Positions 20,401-28,833 of a DNA stretch of 64,000 nt are shown one piece after another. Made by a program: the position numbers and the translations under genes. Every line of letters starts with the position of its first letter. Within the stretch, counting starts at the first letter, position 1. The stretch is from Limisphaera sp. (GTDB taxonomy: Bacteria > Verrucomicrobiota > Verrucomicrobiia > Limisphaerales > Limisphaeraceae): contig JANWVC010000008.1 in NCBI GenBank assembly GCA_025057755.1, positions 224,724 through 288,723 of the forward strand, read 5' to 3'. The notes beneath the pieces were generated by a model. It saw only the letters and a program-made list of their open reading frames with translations, was not told the origin of the DNA and ran no database searches.

Positions 20401-20870
20401 CCCCCTCTGACTGAGATCCGGTAAAGCTGATTGAACCGGTCCTTGTAGCTGGTCATTGTCGTGGCATAGAGGAGCGAATGGCCGTCTGGAGACCAGTCCA
20501 CCATGCGATCGGGTGCGCCGTGATGAGTCAGGCGCAAAGGCAGGCCGCCGCTTGTGGGCATTACGTACAGGTCCTGATTTCCATCGTAGTTCCCGCTGAA
20601 GGCAATTTGGGATCCATCAGGAGAAAACTTGGGAAAAGTCTCCTCGCCTCGAGGGGAGCTCAGACGGATGGCTTCTCCGCCCGTTTTGGGAGCCAGCCAA
20701 ATGTCACCGGCATAGACAAACACAATGTGAGAAGCCGAAACGTCCGGATGCCGGATCATGCGGGCGCTTAAGGCCCGAGGTGGGTCATCCGACATAGCGC
20801 AGACTACCCATGGATGGGTCCCTAGCGCGAGGCCAGTGAAAAGGGCGATGCACCACATCATAAGCAGCAA
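17415..20870 (-). CDS. Tricorn protease homologue, exported, S41 family
   Basis: A 1151-residue protein. A signal peptide (MLLMMWCIALFTGLALGTHP...) is followed by WD40/TolB-like beta-propeller repeats such as FSPDGSQIAFSGNYDG and WSPDGQWIACFSDRSG over about residues 30-560. A low-complexity acidic/proline linker of about 100 residues follows (about 565-665), then a core, PDZ and S41 catalytic domains. The catalytic set of tricorn can be placed: Ser813-His814 (NASHTY), Ser1039 (GSGGD) and Glu1097 (IIEGYGVDPD). The 58-residue Ser-Glu spacing equals that of Thermoplasma tricorn (965 and 1023). It likely degrades peptides in the periplasm. It stands between cdsA and an unknown gene, with no peptidase partner adjacent. 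Confidence 0.93.
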   Translation of the reverse strand: MLLMMWCIALFTGLALGTHPWVVCAMSDDPPRALSARMIRHPDVSASHIVFVYAGDIWLAPKTGGEAIRLSSPRGEETFPKFSPDGSQIAFSGNYDGNQDLYVMPTSGGLPLRLTHHGAPDRMVDWSPDGHSLLYATTMTSYKDRFNQLYRISVRGGLPEKLPVPYGEFGAISPDGRTLAYQPISVDFRTWKRYRGGMNPDLWLFDLTTYKARNLTQSDASESIPMWHGQTLYFLSDRGPEKRFNLWAYDFARDRFRQITFFKDYDVRFPSIGPEEIVFEHAGRLYLMSLTTEEVREVSITVRTDRATLRPRVQNVSNLIQNAAPSPTGKRAVFEARGEIFTVPAEHGVVLNVSRTPGAAERYPSWSPDGQWIACFSDRSGEYELTLLPANPSSPDSPSARTLTRLGPGFRYQPQWSPDSKKILWLDQTMRIWVYDLEIQTNRCIDQQKWMYHGDLSRFRVSWSPDSRWIAYAADLENRQTAIVLYDYVNHRRHQVTSGFYNDDLPVFDPDGKYLFFRTFRDFNPIYSELDNSWIYANGARLAAVPLRKTVPSPTAPRNDDESPKSTPDQKPEKTEDSIPTAVPARTANGTQEHAMIGAPHPDPPVTDEATNSAASQDSRASNERSNTEKPDKKSPPPVEIDLDKFERRVVLLPTKPGRYDDLAAVPGKLLYRWLPRAGSDVTASPIEFYDLEKRETKRVLDDADDLQLTADRSKLLVRKGNRYAFIEPKEGQRMEKVLVTDRLEATIDPPAEWKQIFTDAWRFQRDYFYDPGLHGVNWHELRDRYERLLQEAVTRWDVNYIIGELIAELNASHTYRSGGDVEQSPERGVGYLGCDFALTNGAYQIIRILESAPWEAEVRSPLREPGITNVQEGHYLLAVNGEPIDTSKDPWAAFQGLAQQPVLLTINDKPNFDGAWQVLVQTLDLAAESRLRNLAWIEHNRRRVEELSQGRIGYVYVPDTGRHGQNELMRQWRGQITKEGLIIDERFNSGGQIPDRFIEVLNRPLRNYWGVRDGLDWAWPPVAHFGPKAMLINGWSGSGGDCFPYYFKQSGLGPLIGQRTWGGLIGITGTPTLIDGGSVTVPTFGIYSATGEWIIEGYGVDPDIEVVDDPGEMARGRDPQLERAVYEVLKALKQTPPPRARKPPYPNRAS

Positions 20871-20929
20871 AAGGGAATGTGCGCAAAAGCGTACCTGAAA
20901 ACCAAGTTCGGAATGCTGCCTCGGAGCCT

Positions 20930-22291
20930 TCAGGGAGATCTGCCGAGCAGACTTTCACCGGATTGTTGATAGTGCATGTCCACGAACGTGAAATAAACTT
21001 CACGTGTGACTTCCCAGGGGCGGGCCTGATCTCTCGCATAGTAAGCGCCGACCTGGGTCCAGCACGGAACTTTATGACCAATGGTGAGCCATTCGGAATT
21101 CCAGCGAGAGTCGGTAGCCAATTGTCGCAGGCGGTCTCGAAGGGGACCACTGGCGAATCGAGTGGGTGAAACGCGCACATCCGCAGTATGAACGGTGCAG
21201 CCGAATTGGCGCGCCATTTCTTCCCGCAAGGAGGTGGCTTCGGTGAAGGACTCCAGACAGCGGAGCAGGTGTTGAGCAGATCGCTGCATGGAGCAACGGC
21301 CTGAGCGGAACGGGATGGACGCATCCAGAAAACAGTCATGCACTCCAAGCAACAGGCGCCAACTGTCGCCGCCGGACTGGCCCACGCCGGCGCACGCTTC
21401 AGAGACCACAGCTGTCAATTCGGCGACCACCGCCCGGCGCAACAAGATCAACGAGACTCCATCAGCGAACCGGCCCAGCCAGGCACTGTCTCCCTCCCAC
21501 TCCACTAACTCGCCGCTGTTCAGGCGGGCCTGAGGCACGACCTCCAAGAGGCCCGTGGCACCGTCTCGCAGCCGGATGAGGTTAATGGATTCCAACTGCA
21601 AGCGGGTGCGGGAGGGGAAATCGATTCTGCACCCATCCGCCAGCAGCAGGCGACCCGGGCGCAAGGAAAGAATCTCACGTCCCTTGGCACTGCGCACTTC
21701 GCAGTCGGCTTCCAAGAGTCCATAGCGGCCTTCGTAAAGCAACCGGCTTCCAGCGGCTAGGAGGAATGCAGTTTGGGGTGGCATGGATTGTTCGCGACCG
21801 TCAGCCAAGCGAAGTTTTAGCTGCCATTGGAGGACCACTTTTTCCACGGCCAGTACTGGCTTCCGGCACCGGACATGTCCCGGACGGTGCAGTTGGTCGT
21901 AATCGACGCTCTCCAAAGGGTTCAGTCCGTCCATGGGCGCCACTTGGATGGCTCGCCCCACGCTGCCAGAGAGGTTTTCCCGAGAAACGCTGACGCGGAA
22001 CCGGGGTGGACCCAGCAGCCGGGTGTGCATGCCATCCACGAGCAACACTTGGTGCTCTAATTCTAGTGGGCGCAGGCCTTGCTTGACGGTTTCTACAGCC
22101 ACCTCGCATGCCCGTTTCAGATCACCCAAAGTCGTGACCACAGGTCGGCTGCTACGCAACTCCACCAGGCCGTCCTTGAGCCGGAGGGTGCCGCCCTTGA
22201 GGAGTTTGCGAAGCCAATCTTCAATTTGCTGAGCCCCTGCCTTGCTCGGTGCACCGAGGGTTTTGAGTTGATCGGCATCCAAACGGATCAT
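20930..22291 (-). CDS. Uncharacterised protein, about 453 residues
   Basis: I do not recognise a family. The protein has no signal peptide or membrane helix and is rich in Leu, Arg and Val, with a regular pattern of short beta-like strings (LRLKDGLVELRSSRPVV, LRLADGREQSM, RRVRDG-type turns) in the first two thirds. The last third has conserved-looking Cys and Trp residues (DSWRLLLGVHDCFLD and GHKVPCWTQVGAYYARDQ). ATG 22291 is preferred over 22327 because the first 12 residues of the longer form look non-coding. It ends 59 bases before the tricorn start on the same strand and may share its transcript. Role unknown. Confidence 0.7.
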   Translation of the reverse strand: MIRLDADQLKTLGAPSKAGAQQIEDWLRKLLKGGTLRLKDGLVELRSSRPVVTTLGDLKRACEVAVETVKQGLRPLELEHQVLLVDGMHTRLLGPPRFRVSVSRENLSGSVGRAIQVAPMDGLNPLESVDYDQLHRPGHVRCRKPVLAVEKVVLQWQLKLRLADGREQSMPPQTAFLLAAGSRLLYEGRYGLLEADCEVRSAKGREILSLRPGRLLLADGCRIDFPSRTRLQLESINLIRLRDGATGLLEVVPQARLNSGELVEWEGDSAWLGRFADGVSLILLRRAVVAELTAVVSEACAGVGQSGGDSWRLLLGVHDCFLDASIPFRSGRCSMQRSAQHLLRCLESFTEATSLREEMARQFGCTVHTADVRVSPTRFASGPLRDRLRQLATDSRWNSEWLTIGHKVPCWTQVGAYYARDQARPWEVTREVYFTFVDMHYQQSGESLLGRSP

Positions 22292-22497
22292 GGTTCCGCA
22301 TGAAGTTTGGGACAAGGGCTGAGGCAAGGCGAGTCCGGAAATCCCTGACCGTGGTTGTAGGATGGCTCCCGCAGTTGGTTGACACCGGAAATAAACCTAG
22401 GATCCTTCCCCCCTTTGCCCGGTCCATTGGGCGGATGAGACATGCTCTCATCGAACGGAGTGGCGGTCGGGTCATCATGTGCTAAGCTCATGATCGC

Positions 22498-22803
22498 ATG
22501 AAGGACCGGCTGACATGGCGGCGTGTGTTCCGTTTAGCCAGTTTGGGACTCCTCCTTGCGGGTGTGGGGCTCTGGCTGCTAGGCGGCGCACACGTTGGTT
22601 GGACGCAGACCAGCGTGCCAATTCGTACGCTGGACGAGGTCACGGGGCTAGAGGCCGTACAATACAAGCGGCGCTTTGTTCCGGGAGTTGACTTCCTGGC
22701 CATCATCCTATGCGTCGCTGGTTTACTGGCAGGGACCTCGTTTTTGCTGCGGCACGATGTTGGCCCAAAGCGTGGAAACACACAGGAGGACGAGACGACA
22801 TGA
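22498..22803 (+). CDS. Small two-helix membrane protein
   Basis: A 101-residue protein with two hydrophobic segments (LASLGLLLAGVGLWLLGG near residue 15 and FLAIILCVAGLLAGTSFLL near 65), separated by a 35-residue loop containing a Thr/Val/Arg-rich stretch. No known family recognised. Its TGA overlaps the ATG of the YceI-like gene, so the pair is translationally coupled and the small protein may assist or anchor the YceI-like protein. It starts divergently from the 453-residue unknown protein. Confidence 0.72.
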   Translation: MKDRLTWRRVFRLASLGLLLAGVGLWLLGGAHVGWTQTSVPIRTLDEVTGLEAVQYKRRFVPGVDFLAIILCVAGLLAGTSFLLRHDVGPKRGNTQEDETT

Positions 22804-23429
22804 AACCTGGAGTTCGGTTCATTGGCATTGTGGGATGCGCCTGGTTGAGTCTTGCGGTGTCGGGTTGGTCGGCGCCCTTGGCCTTTGATTTCAGGGATCC
22901 CAAAGGGGTGAACCATGTGGTGTTTCATCTAGATGCGCCGTTGGAATCGATTAGCGGGACCGCCACGGGGATTTCAGGCACGGTCATGTTTGATCCGGAG
23001 AATCCTGCATCGACGCGAGGTCGCATAGTAGTCAGCGCAGAATCGTTGCACGTGCCGAATCCGATCATGAAAGAGCATTTGCATGGTGCTCAATGGATGG
23101 ACGTGAAACGGTTTCCGGAGATCGTTTTCGAGCTTGAAACCTTGGATGGGATTCGACAGGAGGGAGCGGATTTGGTGGCCAAGGCGCGAGGTCGGATGAC
23201 GATCCGGGATGTAACCCGCTCCATGGAAGTGCCGGTGCGGCTGACTTATCTGAAAGACAAGCTGGGAGCACGAACCCACGGCAAAATGAATGGAGACCTG
23301 CTTGTCGTGCGGGCGCGGTTCACCCTTCGGCGAAGCGACTTTAACATTAATCCGGGCGCATCCTCCGACACGGTCGCGGACGAAATTCAGTTGACGCTGA
23401 GCCTGGCCGGGGCGGCCCCGCGGCCGTGA
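22800..23429 (+). CDS. YceI-family exported lipid-binding-like protein
   Basis: A 209-residue protein with a signal peptide (GIVGCAWLSLAVSGWSAPLA) and a YceI-like lipocalin-type domain: SISGTATGISGTVMFDP, NPIMKEHLHGAQWMDVKRFP and FEIVFELETLD-like strands, ending in FTLRRSDFNINPGA. The HL-x-x-A-x-W-x-D-V-x-x-F/Y-P pattern is the usual YceI signature. Family members bind isoprenoid-like lipids in the periplasm, sometimes linked to stress. Start 22800 is fixed by the ATGA overlap with the small membrane protein. The frame extends upstream, but that part overlaps the previous gene in another frame. Confidence 0.88.
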   Translation: MKPGVRFIGIVGCAWLSLAVSGWSAPLAFDFRDPKGVNHVVFHLDAPLESISGTATGISGTVMFDPENPASTRGRIVVSAESLHVPNPIMKEHLHGAQWMDVKRFPEIVFELETLDGIRQEGADLVAKARGRMTIRDVTRSMEVPVRLTYLKDKLGARTHGKMNGDLLVVRARFTLRRSDFNINPGASSDTVADEIQLTLSLAGAAPRP

Positions 23430-23494
23430 AAACCCAGTCCCTATGCGCCGCGAGCACGACGTCTGCAGCCGGTCGGCTGGGCCGGGAGAGCGGG

Positions 23495-24784
23495 CTAGTG
23501 TTTCATGAGCCCTTCAATTTCGTCTGGCTCAATGGGGATGTCGGCCATCAGATCCACCGGGTCTTTGTCGGTGATGAGGAAGGTGTTTTCCAATCGAATC
23601 CCGAAACCTTCCTCTCGAACGTAAATCGCGGGCTCGCAGGTCACGACCCAGCCAGGACCGATCTTCTGACCAGGTTTGAGGACGTCATGAACGTCCAAGC
23701 CGATCGGATGCGTGACGCCATGCATAAAGAATTGGCGCACCGGGGGTTCGTTTCCACGGCTTGCGCGCCGTGTCCGCTGGGGCAACAAACCGAGTTGGCG
23801 GCATTCTTCGGCGATCAGTGTTTCGGCTTCCTGGCGGAGGTCGGCTAGCGTTTTACCCGGCACCAATGCTCGGGTCATTTGGCGGAAGACTCGAAGGACG
23901 GCGTCGTAGACCTGTCGCTGGCGACGGGTAAATCGACCGCTCACGGGCACCGTGCGGGTCATATCGGAGTTGTAGCTGCCATAATTGGCTGCCACATCTA
24001 GTAACAGCAACTCACCGGCGCGGCATTGCCGATCATTGCGAGTGTAATGCAGGATGCATGTGTTGGGTCCGGAGGCAATGATGGGCGGGTAAGCAAAGGT
24101 GGCACGGTTTCGGATGAACTCTCGCGCGAATTCAGCCTCGAGTTCACTTTCGTTGATGCCGGGCCGAATGCAGCGTAACACACGTCGAAACGCCCGCCCG
24201 GTGAGCTGGCATGCTTTGCGGATCAGGTCGATTTCAATGGGGGCCTTTACGGTTCGGAGTTCGTGCATGAGCGGTGCTAGGCGACAATACCGGTGTAGGG
24301 GATATTGACGCTGGCACTCTCGAATGAAGCGGACATCCCGGGTCTCTACCTCCGGGAGAGCGCGGTAATGCTCGTTGGTATTAAGGTAAACGAGCTCCAT
24401 TTCGCACATGAGCTGGCGGAAGATCAGAGGAAACTCATCTAGCCATCGAACGTGGTCAATGCCTGAAATGCGACGCGCCTCGTCTCGGGTGAGCTTGGGG
24501 CCTTCCCAGATAAGGGTATGTTCATCGGTGCGACGCAGGAAGAGCATTTCGCGGTAAGATGGGTCACTGGCATCCGGAGCCATCACGAGAATGGTTTGCT
24601 CCTGCAAGATGCCGCTCAAGTAGAACAGGTCCGCATTTTGGATAAACCCCAAAGTGCCGTCCGCGTTGGCGGGCATAACGTCGTTGGCGTTGAGGATAAC
24701 CAGCGAACGAGGCGGCAATAGCTTGCGCAGCCGATTCCGGTTTTCTTGGAACAAGCTGGCGGGAATGGGCACGAATTTGATCAT
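23495..24784 (-). CDS. pepP: Xaa-Pro aminopeptidase (M24B)
   Basis: A 429-residue protein of the usual length. An N-terminal creatinase-like domain precedes the pita-bread domain with the five metal ligands visible in order: Asp in LLLLDVAANYG, Asp in NSDMTRTVPV, His in MHGVTHPIGLDVHD, Glu in VVTCEPAIY and Glu in GIRLENTF. It removes N-terminal residues before proline in the cytoplasm, normally with two Mn ions. No signal peptide. It stands alone, convergent with the YceI-like gene, 65 bases apart. Confidence 0.94.
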   Translation of the reverse strand: MIKFVPIPASLFQENRNRLRKLLPPRSLVILNANDVMPANADGTLGFIQNADLFYLSGILQEQTILVMAPDASDPSYREMLFLRRTDEHTLIWEGPKLTRDEARRISGIDHVRWLDEFPLIFRQLMCEMELVYLNTNEHYRALPEVETRDVRFIRECQRQYPLHRYCRLAPLMHELRTVKAPIEIDLIRKACQLTGRAFRRVLRCIRPGINESELEAEFAREFIRNRATFAYPPIIASGPNTCILHYTRNDRQCRAGELLLLDVAANYGSYNSDMTRTVPVSGRFTRRQRQVYDAVLRVFRQMTRALVPGKTLADLRQEAETLIAEECRQLGLLPQRTRRASRGNEPPVRQFFMHGVTHPIGLDVHDVLKPGQKIGPGWVVTCEPAIYVREEGFGIRLENTFLITDKDPVDLMADIPIEPDEIEGLMKH

Positions 24785-24928
24785 GGCTAACTACCCAAAA
24801 TGCGACTTTTCGTCGAATATGCTTCAACCCCGGATTCTTGTCTTAAGGTTGAAGGCTTTTCTCATCACCTGGCCCCTTTGTACGAATGAGCTATCGGCTT
24901 GGAGCGGCGGAGGCTACTCATAACGCAG

Positions 24929-25231
24929 TCAGCTCGGCGGAGGTGTGCCGTGCCGGCGCCACCAACGCCACAGAGCATATGCCGCCGGGACCCAGGACGT
25001 CAGGCGTTTCCAGCGCCGGGAAGCCAGCCAAGCCGTGGCCACTCCAGCGCAGAGCCCCCAGATCGGTTGTTGCGTCAGCCACGTGCGCAGACGCAGGCAG
25101 AGAAACTCGCGGGTGAGCCAGGATCGGGCCATTTGCCATTCGCTGCAAAGGACGGCCCGGTGAAGGTTGGCTTCGACAATCAGCAGACGCTTTAGCTCTC
25201 GCCGGCTTTCGGAAGGGTATCTTGCAGGCAT
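24929..25231 (-). CDS. YqjK-like small protein
   Basis: A 100-residue basic protein, rich in Arg, Trp and Leu, with the arrangement seen in E. coli YqjK: charged N-terminal helix, an Arg/Trp segment and one weak hydrophobic helix (TQQPIWGLCAGVATAWLA). It overlaps the upstream YqjE-like gene by 40 bases, so the start is somewhat uncertain, but the full length fits the family. It is the last gene of a DUF883-yqjE-yqjK set, which in enterobacteria is linked to membrane-associated stress functions. Role not established. Confidence 0.62.
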   Translation of the reverse strand: MPARYPSESRRELKRLLIVEANLHRAVLCSEWQMARSWLTREFLCLRLRTWLTQQPIWGLCAGVATAWLASRRWKRLTSWVPAAYALWRWWRRHGTPPPS

Positions 25232-25599
25232 TGCAGGTCCTTTCGAAATTCCTCAATGGTCTCCGCAAATGGGCCAGGCTCTGCGTGGAGTCGGCGCACC
25301 AAACTGCGGATGCCGAGCACTGACGTTGCCAGACAAACCAGAGCCAGACCAATGGGACCGCCGACACCGAGCCAGTGATAGAGGAGCCATGCGAACCAAC
25401 CGAGCAATAGCAGCACCCCAACCGCACCAACCAACAGATATAATAATAAACGAACCAGCAGGCTGATACATCGCTGCTTCTCTTCTTGCCATTCGAGCGC
25501 AAACAGTTCAATCCGACAACGGGCCAAGCCGAGCAACGCGCGGATCGTCCGCCCCAGGCTCAATCGCCAACCGGATTTTGGGTCCGAGGCAAAGCTCAT
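25192..25599 (-). CDS. YqjE/phage-holin-family membrane protein
   Basis: A 135-residue protein with an N-terminal amphipathic region (RTIRALLGLARCRIELFALE), then two adjacent hydrophobic helices (LVRLLLYLLVGAVGVLLLLG and GGPIGLALVCLATSVLGIRS) and a charged tail. This is the YqjE / holin superfamily III pattern. Start 25599 lies 7 bases after the DUF883 gene; the frame continues upstream but overlaps that gene. Function likely structural in the inner membrane. Confidence 0.8.
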   Translation of the reverse strand: MSFASDPKSGWRLSLGRTIRALLGLARCRIELFALEWQEEKQRCISLLVRLLLYLLVGAVGVLLLLGWFAWLLYHWLGVGGPIGLALVCLATSVLGIRSLVRRLHAEPGPFAETIEEFRKDLQCLQDTLPKAGES

Positions 25600-25606
25600 C
25601 AAGTAG

Positions 25607-25942
25607 TTATTTGCGGCCCAACAGCACGCCGAGCAAAAGTCCCACCGCGAAGGCCAACCCGATCGATTCATACGGATGCTGGCGGATGACCGAGTCTGCA
25701 CGCCGAGCTGCATCTTTGGCCCGGGCCAGCACGCCTTCCTCAAGCTCTGCACAAGTCGCCTTGGCCTTCTCCAATGCTTGGGCGAGGCGCTCGCGGGCTT
25801 CGCGGGCCTTTTCGGATACATCATGCGCCGTGGCTTGGAGGAGGGCTTCCGCGTCACGGCTTAATTGCCGGAGATCTTCCAAGACCCGTTCCTTAGCCAG
25901 GTTCAGACGTGCTCCCTCGAGGTTCGCAAAATGGGTTTCCAT
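25607..25942 (-). CDS. DUF883 (ElaB/YqjD-like) C-tail-anchored protein
   Basis: A 111-residue protein: a long charged, Ala/Glu/Arg-rich helix followed by the family motif RQHPYESIGLAFAVGLLLG and a terminal GRK. In E. coli, ElaB, YqjD and YgaM are inner-membrane proteins with a C-terminal anchor that associate with ribosomes in stationary phase. First gene of the three-gene set with yqjE- and yqjK-like genes. Confidence 0.88.
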   Translation of the reverse strand: METHFANLEGARLNLAKERVLEDLRQLSRDAEALLQATAHDVSEKAREARERLAQALEKAKATCAELEEGVLARAKDAARRADSVIRQHPYESIGLAFAVGLLLGVLLGRK

Positions 25943-26102
25943 AAGTTCTGTGCTGATGTTCGACCTAGGCGCGTTTGTTTTGGGTGGCCTTGCTTGTTGG
26001 ATGGCTCCCCGTTCACGGGACCAACTTGGCGCACACTTGATGGACTGGCAAGTGCGTTACGGAACTGGGGCGAGAGAGCGGCCGGAGAATTCCAAAGGTT
26101 GA

Positions 26103-26543
26103 TCATGACTTTTGAGCGTGGGCTCGTTCCAGCAGGTCCAAGAACCATTTGGGCGGACGGATCGGCCTGCCGTGAACGTCCACAAACGCATGCACGGTCC
26201 ACCCTCGAACCACCGGCAAACCGTTTCCAGTTAGTCGGATTTCCATCTCAAATCGCAGTCGGGCCGGGCTGGGGCGGTGCAGAGTGGCATCAATGGTAAG
26301 CAGGTCGTCGTATCGGGCACGCCCGAGGAATTGAAGGAACGCCTCAATTACGGGCAAATACACACCGCGCTTTTCCACTTCAGCATAGGAGAGGCCCATC
26401 AGGCGACGGATGAACTCCGACCGGGCGCACTCAAACCAGTCCAGAGCCCGGGCATGGTAAAAGGTGCCCATCTGATCCGTCTCGCTGTACCGCACCCGGA
26501 TTGTGTGCTGGTGCCGGAGCATGAGTTTGCCCGATTTGTCCAT
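26103..26543 (-). CDS. Acyl-CoA thioesterase, YbgC/FadM-like hot-dog protein
   Basis: About 146 residues. The hot-dog motif is clear: VRYSETDQMGTFYHARALDWFECARSEF-type signature, in which Asp and the Tyr-His/Asn pair form the active-site region of 4-hydroxybenzoyl-CoA thioesterase-like enzymes. It hydrolyses acyl-CoA thioesters in the cytoplasm; substrate unknown. The frame is open to 26636, but the extra residues look non-coding, so ATG 26543 (MDKSGKL) or 26522 is preferred. It lies 107 bases downstream of the P-II gene on the same strand. No tol-pal genes, the usual YbgC neighbours, are nearby. Confidence 0.85.
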   Translation of the reverse strand: MDKSGKLMLRHQHTIRVRYSETDQMGTFYHARALDWFECARSEFIRRLMGLSYAEVEKRGVYLPVIEAFLQFLGRARYDDLLTIDATLHRPSPARLRFEMEIRLTGNGLPVVRGWTVHAFVDVHGRPIRPPKWFLDLLERAHAQKS

Positions 26544-26650
26544 GGGTCTTTGATCGTCCGTGCCCATCGAAGAACCCCGAACACAAGAAAACGCCGGTCC
26601 GTGTCCGACAGCTGATGGGACTGAGAACGTCGGCACGTTTATGGTGCGGT

Positions 26651-27511
<861 letters not shown>

Positions 27512-27913
27512 ATGGCGATCGTAAGAAAACTGTTGCACACCCGTTATCGAGTGAACGATCTGGAACGAACCGTTCGATTCTACCGTGAGATCCTCGGATT
27601 GGAGGAGGTGCGCAGGCACAAATCCCCTCGCGGATCGGAACTGGTTTTTTTAAAGGCGCCAGGGAGCGAAGAGTTGATCGAAATTTGCTGGTATCCAGCC
27701 AGCGGCCCCGTGCAAGTCCAGCCCGATCTTACGCATCTGGCCTTTGAGGTGGACAGCTTGGAAAGTTTTCGGGAACATCTCAAAAAATTCGGCCTGGACT
27801 TTGCCGAACCGCCACACTTGCGTGAGGACGGCAGCGGCTTTGCCTTCTTGGATGCACCCGAGGGATACGAGATTGAATTGATCCAGCCAAGTCGCTCTGG
27901 CCACGGATATTGA
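27512..27913 (+). CDS. VOC-family protein, glyoxalase I-like
   Basis: A 133-residue protein. Four residues match the metal ligands of glyoxalase I: His in KLLHTRYRV, Glu in LIEICWYP, His in LTHLAFEV and Glu in YEIELIQPS. VNDLERTVRFYREILGLEE is the usual opening. Probably lactoylglutathione lyase or a related Fe/Ni/Mn enzyme removing methylglyoxal; organisms of this kind may use another thiol. Start 27512 (MAIVRKLL) is preferred over 27464. It ends 11 bases before folP. Confidence 0.85.
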   Translation: MAIVRKLLHTRYRVNDLERTVRFYREILGLEEVRRHKSPRGSELVFLKAPGSEELIEICWYPASGPVQVQPDLTHLAFEVDSLESFREHLKKFGLDFAEPPHLREDGSGFAFLDAPEGYEIELIQPSRSGHGY

Positions 27914-27924
27914 GGACCAACCGG

Positions 27925-28833
27925 ATGATGGCGAGCGGGATCGGCACACACGGAAATGTTGGCCAGCACTCCGAATCGATCGGTCGCCAGGCCGCGGCAA
28001 CTGGTTGGCGGGCGGGCGGCCATCAATGGCGCTTTCCGGGGCCCACCCTTGTGATGGGCATTCTCAATGTAACACCGGACTCTTTCGCGGATGGCGGTCT
28101 TTATGCAGATCCGGAGCGCGCTGTGGCTCGTGGTTTGGAATTGGTCGCCCAAGGGGCGGACCTGGTGGACGTCGGAGGCGAATCCACGCGACCCGGTGCT
28201 GCGCCTGTAGACTGGCGGGAAGAACTTCGGCGGGTGGTGCCGGTGATTCGGTCACTGGCCCGGCAAGTTCGGGTGCCGCTGTCGGTGGATACCATGAAGC
28301 CGGAAGTGGCAACCGAAGCGCTGGCTGCAGGCGCTGTGATCGTCAATGACGTCGCGGCGAACCGGTCGGATCCCAGCATGTGGCGCTTGGTAGCAGATGC
28401 GCGCGCGGGGTACGTATGCATGCATATGCAGGGCACACCGCGAACCATGCAAGAACGGCCGGTTTATCGGGATGTCGTGGCTGAGGTAGCCGAGTTTTTT
28501 AGAGACCGATTGCAGCGGCTGCAAGAGTGCGGAGTCTGCCCGGATCAAGTCGTGCTGGATGTGGGCATTGGTTTTGGCAAGACCTTGACACATAATTTGC
28601 AACTGTTGCGGGCGCTGGCGCATTTCCAGGGTTTGGGGAGGCCGTTACTGTTGGGAGTTTCGCGAAAATCGTTTATTGGAGCACTCACGGGAGCATCAGT
28701 GGAAGCACGATTGCCGGGGTCATTGGCCTGCGCGGTTTGGGCCGTAACCCAGGGAGTGGCCGTGCTGCGGGTGCATGATGTGGCGGAGACGGTGCAGGCG
28801 ATTCGAGTAACGGAAGCCCTATTGCGTGCATGA
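27925..28833 (+). CDS. folP: Dihydropteroate synthase
   Basis: About 302 residues. Signatures in order: MGILNVTPDSFADGG, DLVDVGGESTRPGA, PLSVDTMKPEVA, IVNDVAANRSD and a C-terminal GVSRKSFIG. It condenses p-aminobenzoate with dihydropterin pyrophosphate in folate synthesis. ATG 27925 gives a 30-residue non-conserved N-terminal leader; a TTG at 27910 is also possible. It overlaps cdaA by ATGA. The folP-cdaA-cdaR-glmM order is widely shared among bacteria, with ftsH often nearby; ftsH is not here. Confidence 0.95.
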   Translation: MMASGIGTHGNVGQHSESIGRQAAATGWRAGGHQWRFPGPTLVMGILNVTPDSFADGGLYADPERAVARGLELVAQGADLVDVGGESTRPGAAPVDWREELRRVVPVIRSLARQVRVPLSVDTMKPEVATEALAAGAVIVNDVAANRSDPSMWRLVADARAGYVCMHMQGTPRTMQERPVYRDVVAEVAEFFRDRLQRLQECGVCPDQVVLDVGIGFGKTLTHNLQLLRALAHFQGLGRPLLLGVSRKSFIGALTGASVEARLPGSLACAVWAVTQGVAVLRVHDVAETVQAIRVTEALLRA

